From contig CAZGWD010000005.1 in NCBI GenBank assembly GCA_964529415.1, forward strand, positions 124,001-188,000: DNA of 64,000 bases, written 5' to 3'. The notes beneath the pieces were generated by a model. The model searched no databases and was not told where the DNA came from. It worked only from the letters and a program-made list of their open reading frames with translations. How positions within the stretch are numbered: the stretch's first letter is position 1; each line of letters begins with the position of its first letter. Shown here one piece after another: positions 1-8,731 of this stretch. Source of the DNA: CAYMPH01 sp964529415 (lineage in GTDB: Bacteria; Spirochaetota; UBA4802; UBA5550). Made by a program: the position numbers and the translations under genes.

Positions 1-159
1 AAATCTATTTGCTGCAATAATAGTCTTTTTAATCTCATTAGTCTGCGCGATAATTAGAGCATTTTTCGGCAGAATCGTTTCAATTGAATTCGGATTCTGC
101 TGTGAGTTTACATTTATTGATAAAAGCACTCCTGCTAATATAAAAAGTATTTTTTTCAT
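1..159 (-). CDS. N-terminal part of an exported protein, runs off the window
   Basis: The reverse strand has a start codon preceded by a CTGGAG-type ribosome binding site and an open frame of 53 codons that continues past the left edge. The visible N-terminus has two lysines, a hydrophobic stretch of about 12 residues and then a polar NVNSQQNP region, which reads as a Sec signal peptide probably cleaved near residue 19. Nothing after that identifies the family. It is divergent from the decarboxylase gene to its right, and the roughly 140-bp gap between them must hold both promoters. Confidence 0.6.
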   Translation of the reverse strand, partial: MKKILFILAGVLLSINVNSQQNPNSIETILPKNALIIAQTNEIKKTIIAANRF

Positions 160-299
160 TTTAATCTCCAGAAATTTTTATTCTTACAAAGATACTCCTT
201 TCAGTTAATAATATCAAGAAAAAATCGGACCAAATTAAATATTTCCTTATTAAGATTTTAATTAAGATAATACGTTATTTCCTTCTTTTAATTATTTGC

Positions 300-2051
300 T
301 TGATTTATCTGCTAATATTATTTCAAGTGATTTCCTGTGATAATTCCATGAAACTTGTTGATAAAAATAAAGAAACGAGCAGCTGCATTAAAAATGATAT
401 TGAGCAGATCAGAAAGCTTTTTATCATGCCTGATTCACCTGACAAATTTCTCGAATTCGGCCATGAACTGCTCGATCTGATTCATAATTTTTTCAAGGAA
501 AAAGGCGGCATTCACAATTCAATTTCTCTTGTGGATCTTGCTAAAATTTTTTCCGTAATCGACCTGCCGGATAATCCTAATCTATTAAAAAATGTTCTGT
601 CTGAAATAAAATCAAAAATAATAACACACTCGGTAAAGGTGGGAAATCCCTATTATATCGGTCACATGACCAGCGCCATACCCTACTTCATGATTCTTCT
701 TGAGATGATAATTGCAGCTTTAAACCAGAATCAGGTAAAAATTGAATCTGCAAAAGCATCAACCTTTGTAGAAAGAGAACTTATTTCATGGATGCACAGA
801 TTATTTTATCAGAAAAAACCTGCTTTTTACAAACAGTTCATTCAAAACAGGGATGTTTCGCTCGGAAATGTCAGCTTTGACGGAACTATTGCGAATCTCA
901 CTGCAATGCTTGTTGCAAGGAACAAGGCCTTTCCTGCATCAGAAAATTTCCAGGGAGTAGCTGAAGATGGAATATTTGAAGCTTTCAGGTATTATGGATA
1001 TGAACGCGCTGTAATCATTGTTTCAAAAAGAGGCCACTACTCATTTGAAAAAGTGGCGCGTGTTATAGGCATTGGTGCAAATAATTTAATCAAAATCCCG
1101 GTTGATAAAAATAATAAAATCAACATAAGCGAACTGAAGAAAGTCTGCGAAGATATTAAAAAAACCAACGAATCCGGCGGACCTAAAACAAAAATTATAT
1201 CAATAGTCGGAATTGCAGGAACAACTGAAACAGGAAATATTGATTATTTAAACGAAATAGGTAAAATCGCGAAGACGGCCGGGGCGCATTACCACGTGGA
1301 TGCATGCTGGGGCGGTGCTGTTCTTCTTGCTGATAAATACAAATATATGTTTGCAGGCATAGAAGAGGCGGACTCAATTTCAATTGATGCACATAAGCTT
1401 CTGTATTCACCTTCCGCAATGGGACTGGTTCTGTTCAAGGATGAAAAAGACCTGAATCACATGAAGCATTATTCAAATTATATAATACGCCAGGATTCGG
1501 TTGACCAGGGAAGATTCACCCTGGAGGGTTCAAGACCATTTTCCGCGCTGAAACCCTGGGCAACATTTAAAATTTTCGGCAAAGTCGGTTTCGAGCAGTT
1601 ATTTGAGCATGCATTCGGCCTTATGTCATCGCTGAGAGGACTTGTTGAAAGACACTGCAATTTCGAAAGCATGAATGAGCCTGAAATATTTATCTTCAAT
1701 TACAGATTCGCGCCCAAAGAGGTACTTTCAAAACTCAACCTGATCATGCGCCAGATTGAAGGATCTGAACCAGCCGATAAAGCTAAAGAAAAACTTATCG
1801 CCAGAGTTCTGGAAATAAACAAGGCATTAAATGAACTGAACATTGAACTTCACAAGGAAATCAGGGCTGAAGATAACAGTTTTGTTTCCAGGACAACAAT
1901 TGATTCTCCGAAATATTTTTATCAGGATATAGTCATCCTCAGGGCAGTTACAGTAAATCCCCTGACTACTGCTGAAGTACTGGAAGAAATTATTGAACAG
2001 CAGGACAGGCTTGGAAAGAAAATTTACAAAAATATGCATAATAAATTCTAA
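300..2051 (+). CDS. Group II PLP-dependent decarboxylase, PanP/glutamate-decarboxylase-like
   Basis: This is a fold-type I PLP enzyme that should remove the alpha-carboxyl of an acidic or aromatic amino acid. Visible motifs are HVDACWGGA at about residue 332 (the Asp that contacts the pyridine nitrogen) and SIDAHKLLYSP with the Schiff-base lysine near residue 366. The later TLEGSRPFSALKPW region and overall size resemble the PLP-dependent aspartate 1-decarboxylase (PanP) branch more than classic GadB; that subfamily call is from memory. The start is doubtful. The TTG used here opens a hydrophobic stretch ending in VISC, like a lipobox, and the same frame stays open upstream with Lys and Arg before the hydrophobic run but no ATG. 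The first ATG (349) would remove this leader but has no Shine-Dalgarno sequence. The next gene overlaps the stop. Confidence 0.7.
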   Translation: MIYLLILFQVISCDNSMKLVDKNKETSSCIKNDIEQIRKLFIMPDSPDKFLEFGHELLDLIHNFFKEKGGIHNSISLVDLAKIFSVIDLPDNPNLLKNVLSEIKSKIITHSVKVGNPYYIGHMTSAIPYFMILLEMIIAALNQNQVKIESAKASTFVERELISWMHRLFYQKKPAFYKQFIQNRDVSLGNVSFDGTIANLTAMLVARNKAFPASENFQGVAEDGIFEAFRYYGYERAVIIVSKRGHYSFEKVARVIGIGANNLIKIPVDKNNKINISELKKVCEDIKKTNESGGPKTKIISIVGIAGTTETGNIDYLNEIGKIAKTAGAHYHVDACWGGAVLLADKYKYMFAGIEEADSISIDAHKLLYSPSAMGLVLFKDEKDLNHMKHYSNYIIRQDSVDQGRFTLEGSRPFSALKPWATFKIFGKVGFEQLFEHAFGLMSSLRGLVERHCNFESMNEPEIFIFNYRFAPKEVLSKLNLIMRQIEGSEPADKAKEKLIARVLEINKALNELNIELHKEIRAEDNSFVSRTTIDSPKYFYQDIVILRAVTVNPLTTAEVLEEIIEQQDRLGKKIYKNMHNKF

Positions 2052-3040
2052 TGAAGCTGTCCTCAGTTTTTGTTATACTTTTAATCTCAATCATACATAC
2101 CCAGGCAACTGAAAGAATAATTCATTCCGATAATAAAATTTTCGAGCTGAAAGAATCTTCACTGAAACAGCTGAATATAGAGCCCTTTGTTAAGTTTTAT
2201 TCATCTGATTCAAACACTATCTGCTATCTTCAAACAAAAAATTCAGATTCAGAAAAATTTACACTCGGATTATTTGATTTATCAGAAAATAAAATTCTTA
2301 TTGAAAAAGAATTACCCTATGAATGGAAAAATTTAAATATAATAAAATTTTTTTATTCAAACGGTTCAGCCTATATTTTCTCAATAAACCCGGATAACGT
2401 AAAATCTGTCATGAAAATCAATTTAGACGATTTCAGCGAAAGCAGATACAATGATATAGAAGATTTTTCTATTATATCAGGCGTGGCATTGTTAATTGAA
2501 AAAAGAAACGGCTCTTACCAGCTGAAAACAGGTAAATATGAAATCCCGCTTGTTTACAATAATCCTCCGAAATTTCAAACAAATATAAATGACAGAATTG
2601 TTATTATATCTGACGGTATAATTTATGATTTTATTGATATCATCAGCAAACAAAATATATACAGTTACAGTATCTCAAAAACTACCGCGGAAAAATATAA
2701 ATTTAATTTTGAAATTTCTATTACAGATGAATCGATCCCTGACAAAGAAAATGACAGCAGCAGATTAGCATTTTATAAAATTTATATTGATGGCACAGAA
2801 AACGGCAGAACTGAATCCGGTTATGCAGGAATAGAAAAAATATTCAGAGAAAATCTTATAATAAACTCCTACCATTCGGTAAAAATTGAATTATGGGAAC
2901 TTAACAGCGGAAAAAATAAATATGAAAGAGCAAACAATGTCCGCCAGCCCTCTTCTTTAAAGGTTTTCATTCCAACTGGAAGAAAAATCAGGCTAAAAGT
3001 TCAATTTGACGGAACTTCATACAAATCCTCAATCGAATAA
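2051..3040 (+). CDS. Exported protein of unknown function
   Basis: The ATG overlaps the last base of the preceding stop codon, so the gene is translationally coupled to the decarboxylase. The first 20 residues (Lys, then FVILLISIIHTQA) form a clear signal peptide with a likely cleavage after TQA. The mature 310 residues are rich in Lys, Asn, Ser and aromatic residues with many short hydrophobic-polar alternations, as in periplasmic beta-rich proteins. A C-terminal stretch has a VKIELWELNSGKNKYERA pattern that suggests a beta-sandwich. I do not recognise a family. No terminator is seen before the heat-shock promoter that follows. Confidence 0.6.
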   Translation: MKLSSVFVILLISIIHTQATERIIHSDNKIFELKESSLKQLNIEPFVKFYSSDSNTICYLQTKNSDSEKFTLGLFDLSENKILIEKELPYEWKNLNIIKFFYSNGSAYIFSINPDNVKSVMKINLDDFSESRYNDIEDFSIISGVALLIEKRNGSYQLKTGKYEIPLVYNNPPKFQTNINDRIVIISDGIIYDFIDIISKQNIYSYSISKTTAEKYKFNFEISITDESIPDKENDSSRLAFYKIYIDGTENGRTESGYAGIEKIFRENLIINSYHSVKIELWELNSGKNKYERANNVRQPSSLKVFIPTGRKIRLKVQFDGTSYKSSIE

Positions 3041-3078
3041 AAAAATTTAAAATAATTTCATTTTTTTTTATCCTCCTA

Positions 3079-3107
3079 TTGACGTTTTAAGAAATAGTTT
3101 GTAATTT
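3079..3107 (+). promoter_or_regulatory. Sigma-70-type promoter of the hsp20 operon
   Basis: TTGACG (-35) is separated by 17 bases from TAATTT (-10). The predicted start point falls just before or inside the CIRCE inverted repeat, the usual layout for HrcA-repressed vegetative promoters. Spacing and position are seen in the sequence; activity is inferred. Confidence 0.6.
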
Positions 3108-3123
3108 AATAGTAAAATGTTGT

Positions 3124-3150
3124 TAGCACTCTATAGTTGTGAGTGCTAAC
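3124..3150 (+). promoter_or_regulatory. CIRCE operator (HrcA binding site), perfect
   Basis: TTAGCACTC, nine bases, then GAGTGCTAA: both half-sites match the CIRCE consensus exactly. It lies between the promoter and the first hsp20 start. HrcA, encoded in this window, is expected to repress the operon until heat or misfolding stress inactivates it. Confidence 0.95.
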
Positions 3151-3177
3151 AACAAAAACTAAAAATGGAGGTGTGCT

Positions 3178-3621
3178 ATGAAATTCGGATTAGCTAAAAG
3201 AGATGACCAGGTAGATACTTTTAAAAAAGGCATCTCTACAATGTTTGAAGACTTTTTTGCAACACCATACGGTTTATTTGAAACCGACTGGTCTCCGTCT
3301 GTTGATATTGATTCAGATAATAAAATGGTTTATATCAAGGCAGAAGTTCCAGGCGTGGATCAGAAAGAACTATCTGTAACTTTTGAAAACGGACTATTAA
3401 CAATTTCCGGTGAAAAAAAAGACGAGAAAAAAACTGAATCAAAAGACAAAAAAAGCCATATTACTGAAAGATTTTACGGATCTTTCAGAAGACAGATCAG
3501 ACTGCCGGATGGACTGCTTGCAGATAAAGCAAAAGCGGATTTCAACAACGGGGTTCTGACAATTGAAATCCCGAAAGAAAAAGCTGATGATAATAAAAAA
3601 ATTAAAATTAATGTTAAATAA
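3178..3621 (+). CDS. Small heat-shock protein Hsp20 (first of three)
   Basis: An alpha-crystallin domain chaperone that holds unfolding proteins without ATP. The 147-aa protein has the typical layout: N-terminal arm, a crystallin domain beginning near VDIDSDNKMVYIKAEVPGV, the ADFNNGVLTI signature late in the domain, and a C-terminal KIKINV segment with the IxI motif used in oligomer assembly. A strong GGAGGTG site precedes the ATG. It is the first gene of a three-gene operon under a perfect CIRCE, so induction by heat through HrcA is very likely. Confidence 0.93.
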   Translation: MKFGLAKRDDQVDTFKKGISTMFEDFFATPYGLFETDWSPSVDIDSDNKMVYIKAEVPGVDQKELSVTFENGLLTISGEKKDEKKTESKDKKSHITERFYGSFRRQIRLPDGLLADKAKADFNNGVLTIEIPKEKADDNKKIKINVK

Positions 3622-3633
3622 AGGAGGATTACC

Positions 3634-4041
3634 ATGTTAACCTATCAACTTTTAAATGATTCATCAAGGCTGAGAAATATTTTTGATTCATTTTTCAGCG
3701 AAAACGATTACGATTCAAGGAGAAGAGAATATCCCTATATTGCTCTTACAGAAAATGAAAATGAAATCAAAGTCAAAGCTCTTCTTCCCGGAATCAAGGA
3801 AAACAGCATTGATCTGCAGCTCATCAATGACAGCTTAATAATCGAAGGCGAAAAGAAAGAAGATTCTGTTGAAAACGCATATATTAGAAGAGAGAGATCA
3901 TTCGGCAAATTTAAAAGATCCATAAAACTTCCATACAGAGTTGATGCGTCAAACATTAATGCAGAATTGAAAAACGGAATTCTAAGCCTGACATTAACAA
4001 AAAGTGAAGAAGCAAAACCTAAAAAAATTGAACTTAAATAA
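3634..4041 (+). CDS. Small heat-shock protein Hsp20 (second of three)
   Basis: A second crystallin-domain protein, 135 aa, only 12 bases after the first and with its own AAAGGAGG site. The domain starts at about residue 32 (YIALTENENEIKVKALLPGI) and carries AELKNGILSLTL near the end. The C-terminus (KKIELK) has only a weak IxI-like motif, and the central loop has the ERSFGKFKRSIKLP pattern typical of bacterial class A sHsps. It has diverged from its neighbours, so the triplet is an old duplication or an assembled set and not a recent tandem copy. Confidence 0.92.
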   Translation: MLTYQLLNDSSRLRNIFDSFFSENDYDSRRREYPYIALTENENEIKVKALLPGIKENSIDLQLINDSLIIEGEKKEDSVENAYIRRERSFGKFKRSIKLPYRVDASNINAELKNGILSLTLTKSEEAKPKKIELK

Positions 4042-4052
4042 GGAGGAAAGCC

Positions 4053-4424
4053 ATGACAACTGATGTTAAAAAAATTGAACCGGCATCAAATGAAAAATAT
4101 ATCATTCCTCTTGCTGATATATTCGAAACAGAAAATGATTACACCCTGAAACTTGAAATGCCGGGTGTAATAAAAGATAATCTTGAAATATTAATTGATA
4201 ATAATGAACTCAAGATTAAAGGAATTACAGAAAAAGAAGGACTTGCTGATAAAGATAAAAATTATTCAGAATTCACTCTGGATAATTATTTCAGGAAGTT
4301 TATTGTTGGGAATGATATAGACAGAAATAAAATTGATGCAAATCTTGAAGACGGGATACTCACTATAGTTCTTCATAAAAGCGAAGAAGTAAAACCAAGA
4401 AAGATTGAGATTAAAGTTCATTAA
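4053..4424 (+). CDS. Small heat-shock protein Hsp20 (third, shortest)
   Basis: The third crystallin-domain gene of the operon, 123 aa, with a strong AAGGAGG site 11 bases after the second gene. It contains the LADIFETENDYTLKLEMPGV start of the domain, ANLEDGILTIVL and a C-terminal KIEIKV IxI motif. The middle is shorter and more acidic than in the other two (NYSEFTLDNYFRKFIV replaces the usual RSFGRF-type strand), so it may be a co-oligomerising or regulatory partner; that role is inference. A hairpin terminator follows. Confidence 0.9.
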   Translation: MTTDVKKIEPASNEKYIIPLADIFETENDYTLKLEMPGVIKDNLEILIDNNELKIKGITEKEGLADKDKNYSEFTLDNYFRKFIVGNDIDRNKIDANLEDGILTIVLHKSEEVKPRKIEIKVH

Positions 4425-4457
4425 AATCAAAAAGCAGCCTTTATCCCCTACTACATT

Positions 4458-4496
4458 CTCCCCCTTACGCAAGGGGGAGTGAGAGGGGGTTTTTTA
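4458..4496 (+). terminator. Rho-independent terminator after the hsp20 operon
   Basis: CTCCCCCTT, a 4-base loop, AAGGGGGAG, then a second G-run and a run of seven T. It ends the hsp20 transcript and overlaps the end of the convergent motility-protein gene. The C/G-tract core resembles the hairpins that end the dispersed DUF559 elements elsewhere in the window, so it may be a captured element end. Confidence 0.6.
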
Positions 4497-4670
4497 TGCA
4501 GTAATGTCGATTTTTGATCCAAGATTCGAATCTGAAACCTGTTCTGCCACACTCACCTTTAAAAGCTTGGAATCCATTGCCATAGTCTGATCAGTTACAT
4601 TTTTAAGCATATCGCTCATCTGCTTTATGCTGTTTGAGAGATAATCTGTTGAAGCCGGCATTATATTCAT
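4494..4670 (-). CDS. Small YjfB-like putative motility protein
   Basis: A 58-aa ORF with a good site (GGAAGG, 7 bases before ATG). The C-terminal SDSNLGSKIDITA matches the NxNLGxxIDIxx ending of the YjfB family of small proteins, linked to motility in Bacillus, and the preceding region is amphipathic helix with regularly spaced Met and Ser. Its stop lies inside the T-run of the convergent hsp20 terminator. The two larger reverse-strand genes upstream probably belong to the same transcript. The biochemical role of the family is not established. Confidence 0.7.
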   Translation of the reverse strand: MNIMPASTDYLSNSIKQMSDMLKNVTDQTMAMDSKLLKVSVAEQVSDSNLGSKIDITA

Positions 4671-4785
4671 ATCTGCACCTTCCTTTTAAACGAATTTCCC
4701 CAATTCATTATCGTCAGATACAGGTCTTTCTTTAGCAGAAAAAAATTCTCCGATGCAAACAGCGTGGAAATAAACGAAAAAGAGA

Positions 4786-5790
4786 TTAAAACGGCCTTGA
4801 AGGATTTCTTAATTCTGTCTGCAATTCTGAAATTGGAATATTTTTCCCCCAGAAAACGCAGTTCTTCCTTGAGGCAGGCCCGGGTACAGGATCTTTCCCG
4901 TCTGAACATTTTAAAACAACCTGCTTAAATTCAGCTTTATAGCTTTCCTGCGTATACTTTCCTCCAAGATTTTTTATAATAACATTTTTAATTACATTAT
5001 CAATTCTCGGATTTGAAAGTATTTCATCCATGTTCATGCCGAAAAAATCTGCAATAAATGAAGCGCAATATTTTACTCTTTTTGCATTCTCATCATTTGC
5101 CACAAGCAGATAATCTGAAACTTTGTTTCCAAGAGTATAAAACAAATCTGATACGAAAATCTGGTCGTAAATTATTTCCATGCGGTTAAATTCAAGAAGT
5201 TTCTGCGAATCGCATTCAAGCTCAACGGAACTGTTTGCATTATCAGCAAGTTCAATCATTTTTGAATTATGGAACGCCATAACAGGTATCGACAGGTCTT
5301 CTGCCTGTTTAACGAGCGGAGAAAAAACCTCTCTCAAGGGAACTGTAGACATTTTTATAAAAAGTTTTTCCTGAGCCATTCTGCTTAAAAATTCCGAAGC
5401 GCTCTTTGAATCATTTTCTATTTCAAAAATTCTTTCGTAAATCTTCGCAGTTTCTTTCTGTTTTTCCGGATCAATTGCCTCATAAGCCTTGTGATAACCG
5501 AGAGCTGCGTCACTCGCAGATGGAATTTTCATTGTACCTGATTTTTTCTGGCTGGAAATTGATTCTGTTGCAAGCTCTGTAATTGCAACAGTGTATCTGT
5601 TCAATAGATCCTTTTCCTTTATAATATTCATAAAATCCCATATTTCTGCACAGGATTTTCCAAGAGAATTCATTTCATCAATGATGCCGGTCACCTTTTT
5701 AAGATTTACACTATCAGGCGGAACCTTGTCTGCATAAAGCTTGATTGTTCCTGCGTAACCGTCTATCATTGTTTTTATATCTGGATTCAT
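4786..5790 (-). CDS. Unknown, largely helical cytoplasmic protein
   Basis: A 334-aa protein without signal peptide or membrane segments. It is rich in Glu, Lys, Ser and Ile with helical periodicity throughout, including a long stretch of charged helix around residues 100-150. I do not recognise a domain. It starts 13 bases after the 204-aa gene and shares its orientation with the YjfB-like gene, so the three look like one operon. The last 35 residues (after VVLKCSDGKDPVPG) change composition and an alternative frame is open over the same bases, so the C-terminus could be altered by a frameshift or sequencing error; this is only a suspicion. Confidence 0.65.
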   Translation of the reverse strand: MNPDIKTMIDGYAGTIKLYADKVPPDSVNLKKVTGIIDEMNSLGKSCAEIWDFMNIIKEKDLLNRYTVAITELATESISSQKKSGTMKIPSASDAALGYHKAYEAIDPEKQKETAKIYERIFEIENDSKSASEFLSRMAQEKLFIKMSTVPLREVFSPLVKQAEDLSIPVMAFHNSKMIELADNANSSVELECDSQKLLEFNRMEIIYDQIFVSDLFYTLGNKVSDYLLVANDENAKRVKYCASFIADFFGMNMDEILSNPRIDNVIKNVIIKNLGGKYTQESYKAEFKQVVLKCSDGKDPVPGPASRKNCVFWGKNIPISELQTELRNPSRPF

Positions 5791-5803
5791 ATAATTACCT
5801 TTA

Positions 5804-6418
5804 TTATTGATATTTTTTTATTACTTCATTCAGCCTGCTGCCGATGATCTGAAGTCTTTCATCATCATACCAGAGGCAGTTTCTATAGGATGAATTTACT
5901 ATCCACTTCCATTCAGCTTCAGGATGAATTTCCCTGAATTTAATCCACTCTTCAAATACAACACTTTCCTTGCCTGAAATTTCCTCAGGGATGCACGACA
6001 GAAGCGAAATTACGCATGTTACCAGCGATAGAAGCGCATTCTGGGTTGAAAAATTTCTTTTTAGAACAATACCGGCTTTATCGCGCGCAGCACCAAGCTT
6101 GCCCATAATATCCGCATGTCCGGTAGAATTTTTAACAGCAGAATAAAATTCCGTATAAGCTTTTTCATTTTCATCAAAGCCGAGCTTTTTATACAGTGAG
6201 ATCATTCCGGCTGCAATGTCAAGCTGCTCAGCCTGCATAATATCAAACATATCGCCTGATTCCGAATAGTATTTATCCGGATCTTCATTGATCATTTTCC
6301 GGTGTTTTTCATACACATCAATAAGATTCGCATGAAGCTCCGGTCTCGGCAAATAATCATTCAGCCTTGCTTCCAGATATTTTTTAAAATGGTTCATATC
6401 ATCTGATGCCATACGCAC
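5804..6418 (-). CDS. Unknown helical protein, first gene of the reverse-strand group
   Basis: A 204-aa protein with a strong AGGAGGTG site five bases before the chosen ATG. It has no signal peptide; residues 125-145 are hydrophobic (ALLSLVTCVISLLSCI) but lie in a helical soluble-looking context. It contains several Trp/Tyr near the end (EWKWIVNSSYRNCLWYDDE). No family is recognised. It is followed closely by the 334-aa unknown and then by the YjfB-like gene; shared function with motility or envelope is possible but only from context. Confidence 0.65.
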   Translation of the reverse strand: MRMASDDMNHFKKYLEARLNDYLPRPELHANLIDVYEKHRKMINEDPDKYYSESGDMFDIMQAEQLDIAAGMISLYKKLGFDENEKAYTEFYSAVKNSTGHADIMGKLGAARDKAGIVLKRNFSTQNALLSLVTCVISLLSCIPEEISGKESVVFEEWIKFREIHPEAEWKWIVNSSYRNCLWYDDERLQIIGSRLNEVIKKYQ

Positions 6419-6513
6419 CTCCTGTAATTACTTGATTCAAACACAGGAACAATCTCCAGTCAATATAAAAATAACCGCATAATCCATTCAAAATACGGCC
6501 TCATAAAAAAATA

Positions 6514-6542
6514 TTGACTTAAAACAGGTTGTTTACATTTAA
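6514..6542 (+). promoter_or_regulatory. Possible promoter for cysS-rlmB
   Basis: TTGACT followed after 17 bases by ATTTAA in the short divergent region before cysS. The -35 is good and the -10 is weak. It is the only recognisable candidate upstream of the operon. Confidence 0.3.
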
Positions 6543-6583
6543 ATTATTCAGGAGATTCTAAAATAAAAATTCCAGGGAATAAT

Positions 6584-8008
6584 ATGACTCTTAAATTACA
6601 TAATACATTAACCGGCTCAATTGATGAATTCATACCAGGCGGCACTCCAATGTCAAAAATTGAAGAGTATCCTCCTGTAACTATATATTCCTGCGGACCT
6701 ACAGTGTACAGTTATGCCCATATTGGAAATTTCAGAACTTTCATTTTCAATGATATTCTGCGCAGATACCTTAAATTCAGGGGGTACAGGGTTAATCACG
6801 CAATGAATATCACAGATGTTGATGATAAAACAATTAACGGCGCTGCTGAACAGGGAATATCACTTAAAGAATACACTGACAAATTCATAAAAATATTTTA
6901 TGAAGATCTCGAATCACTTAACATAGAAAAATTCGAGCATAATCCGAGAGCAACTGAATCAATCAAGGAGATGATTGATATTATCTCAGCTCTTGAAAAA
7001 AAAGGAATCATATACAACAAAGACGGCTCCGTATATTACAGCATTTCAAAATTCAATACATACGGAAAACTCAGCAGACTTGAAGCAAGAGAAATAAAAG
7101 ACGGCGCCCGCTGCGATACTGATGAATACGACAAGGATGACGCAAGGGACTTTGCCCTCTGGAAAGCTCCGAAAGAAAACGAAATATCATGGGAAACACC
7201 CTTCGGCAAAGGAAGACCAGGCTGGCATATAGAATGCTCCGCAATGGTAAGAAAAATTTTCGGAACAACCATTGATATTCATACAGGCGGGGTTGATCTG
7301 ATCTTCCCTCATCACGAAAATGAAATCGCCCAGAGCGAGGCTGCTTATGAAGATAAATTCTCAAGAAGATGGATGCATGCCGAACACCTGCTTGTGAATG
7401 GATCAAAAATGTCAAAATCTGCAGGAAATTTCTATACTTTAAGGGATCTCATAGATAAAGGCTACTCACCGAGATCCATCCGTTATCTTCTAATATCAGC
7501 TCATTACAGAAAACAGCTGAACTTCACTTTCGAAGGCATCATTCAGGCTGAACATGCTTTAGCCAGAATTGACAACACAGTAACAAAACTGAAGGATATA
7601 AAGAAAGACCGGACCGGTATTCAGATAAACAACATATTACAGAAACTTCTTTCAGATTTTACAGAATCAATGGACGATGATCTCAATATATCAAAAGCGC
7701 TCGGTGTTCTTTTCGATTTCATACGGGAAGTAAACACATACATTGACAAAGAAATAATTTCTTCAGATGACTGCACGTTGATAATAAATGCTTTAGAAAA
7801 AATTGATTCTGCACTTGGAGTTATTTTTTTCAATATCAAAAAATCAGCTGTCGATGAAAGCCGCATAGAAAAACTTGTTGCAGAGCGTCTTGAAGCAAAA
7901 AAAAATAAAGACTTTAAAAAATCAGACGATATCAGGAATCTGCTTTTAAGTGAAAATATAATTCTTGAAGATACAAAAGACGGAACGAGATGGAAAATAA
8001 AGACCTAA
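6584..8008 (+). CDS. cysS: Cysteinyl-tRNA synthetase
   Basis: Class I aminoacyl-tRNA synthetase that charges tRNA-Cys in the cytoplasm. The HIGH motif appears as HIGN at residues 46-49 and KMSKS at 275-279. The zinc ligands expected from the family are present: Cys in SCGPT (37), Cys in WHIECSAM, and His/Glu in HHENE. At 474 aa it is full length. The ribosome binding site is weak (CCAGGGAATAAT before ATG). The stop overlaps the start of rlmB by 19 bases, a gene order common for this pair. Confidence 0.97.
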   Translation: MTLKLHNTLTGSIDEFIPGGTPMSKIEEYPPVTIYSCGPTVYSYAHIGNFRTFIFNDILRRYLKFRGYRVNHAMNITDVDDKTINGAAEQGISLKEYTDKFIKIFYEDLESLNIEKFEHNPRATESIKEMIDIISALEKKGIIYNKDGSVYYSISKFNTYGKLSRLEAREIKDGARCDTDEYDKDDARDFALWKAPKENEISWETPFGKGRPGWHIECSAMVRKIFGTTIDIHTGGVDLIFPHHENEIAQSEAAYEDKFSRRWMHAEHLLVNGSKMSKSAGNFYTLRDLIDKGYSPRSIRYLLISAHYRKQLNFTFEGIIQAEHALARIDNTVTKLKDIKKDRTGIQINNILQKLLSDFTESMDDDLNISKALGVLFDFIREVNTYIDKEIISSDDCTLIINALEKIDSALGVIFFNIKKSAVDESRIEKLVAERLEAKKNKDFKKSDDIRNLLLSENIILEDTKDGTRWKIKT

Positions 8009-8721
8009 TCTACGGAAGAAATCCTGTTTTAGAATATATTAAAAGCTCGGAAAACGGCAACGGAATGGAGCTTTATATATCCGATTCAGCGCACGGCCCT
8101 GCAATTGATTCTATAAAGAAAGAAGCAAGCAAAAAAAGCATCCGCATCCGGATAGTTAAAAAGGATTTTTTTTCCGATATGGACCATTTATCCAATCAGG
8201 GCGTTGCATTAAAATACAGAAATGAACGCAAGACCTCGGATCCGGATCTTCTTCTGCAAAGAACTTTTGAAGAAAAATCATGCCTGGTGCTGCTCGATCA
8301 GATTACCGACCCGCAAAATACAGGCTCAATCATACGCACAGCTGAAGCACTTGGATGCACAGGCATTGTCACATTAAAGGACAACTCTTCAAGTATAAAT
8401 CCAACTGTAATAAAAGCCTCAGCTGGAGCTACTGCTCACATTGAAATTTTAACTGTTATCAATGCTTCTGCATTTATTCAAAAAGCGAAAGACAGCGGTT
8501 TATGGGTAATAGGCAGTTCAGACAAAGGAACTCACGAACTTACCGGATTAAAAAAATTCAGGCCTGCTCTTGTAGTAATAGGCAGCGAAGGCGCAGGTAT
8601 GAGGAAGCTTACTGGCGAAAGGTGTGATATTACTGTAAAAATTCCGTTAAAAGGCGAGGTATCTTCACTTAATGCTTCAGTTGCAGCCGGGATAATAATT
8701 TATGAGATTATGAAGGATTGA
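7990..8721 (+). CDS. rlmB: 23S rRNA 2'-O-ribose methyltransferase, SpoU/TrmH family (RlmB-like)
   Basis: A SPOUT-class methyltransferase that uses AdoMet to methylate a guanosine ribose in 23S rRNA. The three SpoU motifs are visible: DQITDPQNTGSIIRTAEALG near residue 105, VIGSEGAGMRKL near 197, and IPLKGEVSSLNASVAAGI near 217. The first 75 residues form the small substrate-binding domain typical of RlmB. Length (243 aa) is normal. It begins inside cysS and is translationally coupled to it. Exact target base is inferred from the family. Confidence 0.9.
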   Translation: MENKDLIYGRNPVLEYIKSSENGNGMELYISDSAHGPAIDSIKKEASKKSIRIRIVKKDFFSDMDHLSNQGVALKYRNERKTSDPDLLLQRTFEEKSCLVLLDQITDPQNTGSIIRTAEALGCTGIVTLKDNSSSINPTVIKASAGATAHIEILTVINASAFIQKAKDSGLWVIGSSDKGTHELTGLKKFRPALVVIGSEGAGMRKLTGERCDITVKIPLKGEVSSLNASVAAGIIIYEIMKD

Positions 8722-8731
8722 TTTTATTCCA

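Noticed and set aside
4458..4496. C/G-tract hairpin considered as a fourth DUF559 relic
   Set aside because: Only one hairpin is present, without gene remnant, second end or tail; it works as a terminator of the hsp20 operon, so relationship to the element is left open.
4667..4909. Reverse-strand open frame overlapping the C-terminus of the 334-aa gene
   Set aside because: No ribosome binding site and entirely within or overlapping better-supported genes. It is kept only as a hint of possible frameshift at the end of the 334-aa gene.
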